A stretch of DNA of 10,871 nucleotides from Isohypsibius dastychi (lineage: Eukaryota > Tardigrada > Eutardigrada > Parachela > Isohypsibiidae), in contig JAQIWT010001420.1 in assembly GCA_034696485.1 (NCBI GenBank), forward strand, positions 1 to 10,871. The letters are read 5' to 3'. Below the pieces are notes generated by a model, which saw only the letters and a list, made by a program, of their open reading frames with translations, was not told the origin of the DNA and ran no database searches. Positions 7,445-10,871 of the stretch are shown here, piece after piece. The stretch's first letter is position 1; each line of letters opens with the position of its first letter. Both the position numbers and the translations under genes were made by a program.

Positions 7445-8190
7445 TTGACTGTCTGCGTGTTACCGGAATATGAAAAGACTCGCGCGGCGGAAAAACCGCA
7501 TTGATAATAATCGAGATACGTATAGTGTAGATAAACGGTTTCTGGATTGTCTCGAAAGCTTGCCCCTCAGCTTTCGACATCAATAGTTCTGACTCGCTGC
7601 GGGTTTTTTCGCGTTTTTCACTCAGCCACCGGGAAATAATCGTGGAAAGCGAAGCGCCGACGACCGTTCGGTGGTTCGGAAGTAGGAAGGTGGTTCGGAA
7701 ATAGGAAGCATGGTACCGACAAGTGTTCGGTTGTCCCGAGCAAAGTTCTTGTTAAGAAATTTATCATGAAAGCTGGTTCCCTAACATTCTTCGTGCGAAT
7801 ACAATATAATTCCATCGTGAGATAGTTTCCGCTGTCGATCTCGAGTCTCGACCAACTCACTGCTCTTTGAGTTGTTCGAAAGAATTGAAAAGTGATGGTA
7901 AGAGCGCGAGAGAATGAAGACGGAATTCACGTTGGCACAAAAGAGTGGTACACGAAATAGTCACCGCAGAGGCCATAATCCTCGTTGTTATGTCATTGCT
8001 TTACCATCTTTTTTGATTGGCTTGACTACGCTACAATGGCAAGCGAGCGCGTAGTTTTTGGTCGCATTCATGCCTTGACCTGACCATTGAAGACATCTTG
8101 TGAACAAAAAGAATCAAAACAGAGACGAAAATTGGAATATGAGTGTTTTCTATCCAATCAAAATATAAATGGAAACACGTAAGATTCTAT
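7445..8190. other. Non-coding or unassigned region downstream of the intact GPCR
   Basis: No gene was recognised. The region should hold the GPCR 3' UTR, but no canonical AATAAA was seen on the plus strand. A minus-strand open frame at 7618-7860 has no family features. The only structure seen is a 19-bp tandem duplication at 7671-7708. Confidence 0.5.
7671..7708 (+). repeat. 19-bp tandem duplication (two copies)
   Basis: gtggttcggaagtaggaag is followed directly by gtggttcggaaataggaag, with one mismatch. Confidence 0.85.
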
Positions 8191-8484
8191 TCAAACAAAG
8201 AGACCGCAGACTGGAATCGAAAGCTCGCGGTGGCAACGATGCTGGATCCATAATGATGCTTGCAACGAAGCCAAACCGATGCAGTTGAAATCATCATCAT
8301 CAGAATTCGAGTCAATGCTTTCCATATCGAAATCGGAAGGGCCGGGTATCCAGGAAAAATCCCAAGGCCTGCGCCAGTAGTAGTAACAATCTTCAGACCC
8401 GACAAACCCAGTAATGATATCAGCGATGAACTTCGGGAAACTTCCTCCAGACGTAAGCAGCTCGTGCAAATCGACCTTTTTCAA
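8191..8484 (-). CDS. Coding-like exon of unknown function with an acidic Asp/Ser stretch
   Basis: I do not recognise this product. The minus-strand frame is open for about 97 codons. In its first 60 codons the third position is rarely A, which is typical of real coding sequence. Recognisable pieces are an aromatic block (CYYYWRRPWDFSWIPG) and an acidic stretch (DSNSDDDDF). There is no ATG at the left of the frame: the first in-frame Met is in FDMESIDSNS, so either an upstream exon joins here (an AG lies just before GTCGATTTG) or only the shorter form is made. An overlapping minus-strand frame (8187-8405) and a plus-strand frame (8260-8598) are also open, which lowers confidence. Confidence 0.3.
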   Translation of the reverse strand: MKKVDLHELLTSGGSFPKFIADIITGFVGSEDCYYYWRRPWDFSWIPGPSDFDMESIDSNSDDDDFNCIGLASLQASLWIQHRCHRELSIPVCGLFV

Positions 8485-9261
8485 GCCGACCCTTTAACTG
8501 GAGGTACCACGTTGAACGCCTGTTTTGGCGCAAGAGTTAGCATTCATTCGCTGTGGCCGCTATTTGCCATTTGGCCGTATCATTCTACGTGCATATGATC
8601 GGGCTACCAGAAGATGTATTTGAAATAATTTGAAAAAGTTCATTCTTAGAGATATCACTTATTCAAAATTTTATCTTTGACTGGCTGTAGCGAATTCAAA
8701 AAAACGGTCTCCAGTCACAAAATATGCAACGTGAACAAAATCAAAAACTGTATGTACTTATCGCTTGCATTTAATTTGGGTTGACTGGACGATGAGTAGC
8801 ATAGCTTGGAATGAGACGACGTCAAATTGGCTTGTTCCAATCTGTTCTTGTAACGTCAGTTTTCGATGATTCGTAAAACAACAAAACAAGTACATACTGT
8901 ACAGTTTTCAATTCTGTACCCTTTCCGTGTTCGAATTGAATTTTAAGCGCTTATTCCGAAATTACAGAAAAACCAGAATGAAGTTGTGTCTGTTTTGAGG
9001 AAATGAAGTGCAAAGTTGAGCATCGGAAACCATCAGGCAAGCCCTGTCCAATATTATTGGTCGTGCACGTACAGATGGTATCTCTTGATATGGTAGGTAT
9101 AGCATGAGAACGTGCTCTGCTCGTCTGTACGTGACAGACCATTATTTCTGGTTCGATCAATTTGCTAACTTAAATTATGATGAAGCATTTAATCAAAATA
9201 TAAGTGTTTTAGCCAACTTTCATTAATCTATTTGAACTTGAAAAATAGAGTATTCAATTCT
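8485..9261. other. Unassigned region left of the signal-peptide gene
   Basis: No gene was recognised. The region is AT-richer than its surroundings around 8600-8960. It should contain the 3' UTR of the minus-strand gene ending at 9262; a gattaaatgc variant poly(A) signal lies shortly past its stop on that strand. The hairpin at 9056-9143 is the only structure I can support. Confidence 0.45.
9056..9143. repeat. Imperfect inverted repeat able to form a long hairpin
   Basis: CACGTACAGA (9066-9075) is perfectly complementary to TCTGTACGTG (9124-9133). Pairing extends outward through attggtc/gaccatt after a 3-nt mismatch, and inward by G-U wobbles. This gives a stem of over 20 bp with a terminal region of about 45 nt. 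The shape resembles a microRNA precursor, but no known microRNA seed was recognised. It could equally be a degraded foldback repeat. Confidence 0.4.
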
Positions 9262-10104
9262 TTACAAAACAAGATACGAATTCAAAATAGTCAAAATGAG
9301 TATCGCAACGTGATACCTCCAATTAAAGAAAACGGTAACAGAGAATTGATTCATAACACGAACGGGCGGTAAAGAAGACCTTCCCAACGAGATCTCAATA
9401 TTCTTCAAACGTTGATTCCCAACAATATTGAACACAGTCGGCAGGATGTAATACTGTCTCCTGGATAACGGTCCACAATCACTGAGGCGGATATTGGTAA
9501 GCTGATATGGATCTTCTTCGATGTTCGGGAACCAGCTCTGTGAACGACTTTCTTTCACCAGTGCAACAACCATCAGGCTTCAACGGCCGTTTCTCAAAGG
9601 GAACAGTGAGAACTGGAGTGAGCACAATTACACGCTTGAAAGAATTCATCCGATCTGCCTCAAGAAGAATCAGGGTGGAGTATTCGGTCAGAAGTAGCTC
9701 GGCGTGCTTGACTTTCGTTCCCGTCATCACGTACCGTAACCCAAATTCTCGTCAACGTCCACCGTGTAGGCATAAACATTCCCCTCGTCTTGAGTACTGA
9801 GATGCAGAAACTGGAGTTCGGGTGTGATATATTCCCGAAGAATTCGAGCTGAATCAGAATTCTGTTTGCATGGTTCGTATGAAGTGCTATCATGTCCATG
9901 TCCATAGGTCTATCTCCAGTTTGACATGCGTGGACAGAATTTTGACTCTTCGCAAGCTGCTGCGCCATTTTATGTAAACGCTGAAGGAAAGAAGAATGCA
10001 ACCTAAGAAAATCAACAGCTTAAACAATACGAGGTTTCCAATATTTCTGTGGGCTGCAACAGAACCAGTGACAGCCAAAAACACATCTCAGTACAAAATA
10101 TCAT
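9262..10104 (-). CDS. Putative secreted or membrane-anchored protein, unknown family, five exons
   Basis: I do not recognise the family. Proposed exons (minus strand): 10104-10031, 9980-9926, 9861-9735, 9654-9632, 9537-9262, with GT..AG introns of 50, 64, 80 and 94 nt and consistent phase, giving 184 residues. The N-terminus MIFCTEMCFWLSLVLLQP looks like a signal peptide. The middle contains ITPELQFLHLSTQ and DRMNSFKRV, and the spacing of hydrophobic residues loosely recalls leucine-rich repeats, though this is weak. The last exon is the most secure (SWFPNIEEDPYQLTNI ... ISLGRSSLPP). It ends in a hydrophobic tail (VAILILTILNSYLVL, stop), as in GPI-anchored or C-terminally anchored proteins. 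The fourth exon may run further (donor at CTC ACT|gttccc). It is divergent from the chitin-binding gene, 129 bases apart. Confidence 0.5.
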
Positions 10105-10233
10105 ACTCAAAAACCCCAAACTACGTAACCTAACTTCTTGCTCCCAGCTCAACCAACAACGAAAACTCGTGACTTCGAAAATTGGCCTACGAAAAGATAT
10201 GACCGCATGAAATCACCTCCAAACCAGATCACG
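10105..10233. promoter_or_regulatory. Short divergent intergenic spacer, candidate bidirectional promoter
   Basis: Only 129 bases separate the proposed start codons of two divergently oriented genes that both encode signal peptides. 5' UTRs and core promoters of both would have to fit here, unless the true starts lie elsewhere. No unambiguous TATA box was seen. Confidence 0.35.
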
Positions 10234-10768
10234 ATGGAATACGCAATCTTCCCTTTATTTGCAGTTATTTGCTCGGCTCGGAGGTATTCGTCTTTTTTTC
10301 AGTGTGACTCACAACGATGACCTTTGACCATTTTCAGGCATGTGTAGCTAGAAATCAAGTTCCTCCAGTCTGAGATGAATTCATCATTTTGCTTGGTGAA
10401 AAAAAAACATCACAGCAGAAGAGCCACAGGATATCAGTCAACGCCGTTCCGGGGAAAGACTATCCATTCAACGCTGTCATTCCAGAATACAACGTTGATT
10501 GCTCGAGATACAACCAACCAGGATTTTACGCTGAAACTACCGGGTCCGGCAACTGCCATATCTTCCATCGTTGTGACGTCAACGGGCTCTTGGCCAGCTA
10601 CCTTTGCGGAATTGTATGATTCATGTTAGTTAGATACGGGATCTGCATTTAAACAATGTGTTTTGGCTCTTGAACGGCCCATGACTTTCGTATCAACTCT
10701 AGCGTAAGAACGTTCGAAAAGGTTTTCCGGAACTACAGGGTAGTCTGTTTAATGAATGGCAGAAATAA
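10234..10768 (+). CDS. Small secreted chitin-binding protein with one CBM14 (peritrophin-A) domain, apparently truncated
   Basis: Proposed exons: 10234-10263, 10338-10367, 10416-10613 and 10739-10768, all in phase 0, giving 95 residues. The N-terminus MEYAIFPLFAACVA acts as a signal peptide. The domain starts around GKDYPFNAVIPEYNVDC and continues QPGFYAETTGSGNC, HIFHRC, DVNGLLASYLC, then GSLFNEWQK and stop. Cys49, Cys67, Cys73 and Cys84 have the 17-, 5- and 10-residue spacing of the family, and the FHxC core is typical of cuticular (CPAP-like) members. CBM14 domains normally have six cysteines. Here the stop falls where the fifth is expected, and AATAAA (10764-10769) overlaps the stop. Such proteins bind chitin in cuticle, peritrophic matrix or egg coat. 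The third exon is near certain; the small first, second and last exons are inferred. Confidence 0.65.
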
Positions 10769-10769
10769 A
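10764..10769 (+). promoter_or_regulatory. Candidate poly(A) signal overlapping the stop of the chitin-binding gene
   Basis: AATAAA spans the proposed TAA stop (10766-10768). If used, the transcript would have almost no 3' UTR. It could instead be unused, with the gene continuing past the window. Confidence 0.3.
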
Positions 10770-10871
10770 CGTTTAGAACGACTTCACATGCTTAGGTTTT
10801 TTGGTCCGTCTATTCGAATTATGCTTTTCGTTAGAGCGCTTTCGATTTCCGGAGTTGACAACATTCGCTGG

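Noticed and set aside
7618-7860. Minus-strand 80-codon frame
   Set aside because: It has no recognisable domain or splice context and includes a 19-bp tandem repeat. It is treated as chance.
8260-8598. Plus-strand 112-codon frame
   Set aside because: It lacks a proper ATG start. The run of Ile codons is the reverse complement of the Asp codons in the minus-strand frame, which has the more coding-like codon pattern.
9507-9800. Plus-strand open frame opposite the signal-peptide gene
   Set aside because: It lies antisense to the phase-consistent minus-strand exons and has no features of its own.
9926-10084. A minus-strand frame with a strong apparent membrane helix (LVLFKLLIFLGCILLSF)
   Set aside because: It has no ATG (a stop lies just upstream of the frame) and it reads through a 50-nt GT..AG intron (10030-9981) that fits the signal-peptide frame in phase.

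Overview
This window is eukaryotic and looks like a compact invertebrate genome. Every gene that can be read needs splicing. Most introns I could place are 42-80 nt with GT..AG ends, and an ecdysozoan-type chitin-binding gene sits at the right edge. Together with a GC content that looks moderate by eye, this suggests an ecdysozoan; a tardigrade is my best guess, with a small arthropod as the alternative. The assignment is inference. No bacterial operon, CRISPR array, rRNA or tRNA was found.

Layout, left to right. (1) About 1-1263, plus strand: the 3' half (TM4-TM7) of a rhodopsin-like GPCR, with a 557-nt intron that holds a foldback repeat; TM1-TM3 are not visible. (2) 4763-1683, minus strand, converging on the first gene: a 13-exon single-pass receptor with a signal peptide, a natriuretic-peptide/guanylyl-cyclase-type ligand-binding domain (ANF_receptor fold), the juxtamembrane motif typical of receptor guanylyl cyclases, one transmembrane helix and a tail of only about 47 residues. 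There is no room for a kinase-homology or cyclase domain before the neighbouring gene, so its architecture resembles the natriuretic peptide clearance receptor. Its largest intron carries a second copy of the foldback family plus C13 and G19 homopolymers. (3) 5824-6127, plus strand: a possible 86-residue two-exon gene of unknown function. (4) 6389-7444, plus strand: an intact class A GPCR, paralogous to gene 1, with a 54-nt intron that happens to stay in frame. (5) 7445-8190: no gene seen. (6) 8191-8484, minus strand: a coding-like segment of unknown function. (7) 9056-9143: an imperfect hairpin. (8) 10104-9262, minus strand: a probable five-exon gene for a protein with an N-terminal signal peptide and a hydrophobic C-terminus. 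(9) 10234-10768, plus strand, divergent from (8): a small secreted protein with one chitin-binding (CBM14/peritrophin-A) domain that ends where its fifth cysteine is expected.

Nothing shows that these genes form one pathway. The shared theme is cell-surface sensing: two paralogous orphan-like GPCRs flank a cyclase-less receptor, and the secreted or surface-protein genes lie to the right. The splice models rest on reading-frame phase, donor and acceptor dinucleotides and recognisable family motifs. They are hand-made and need transcript support.
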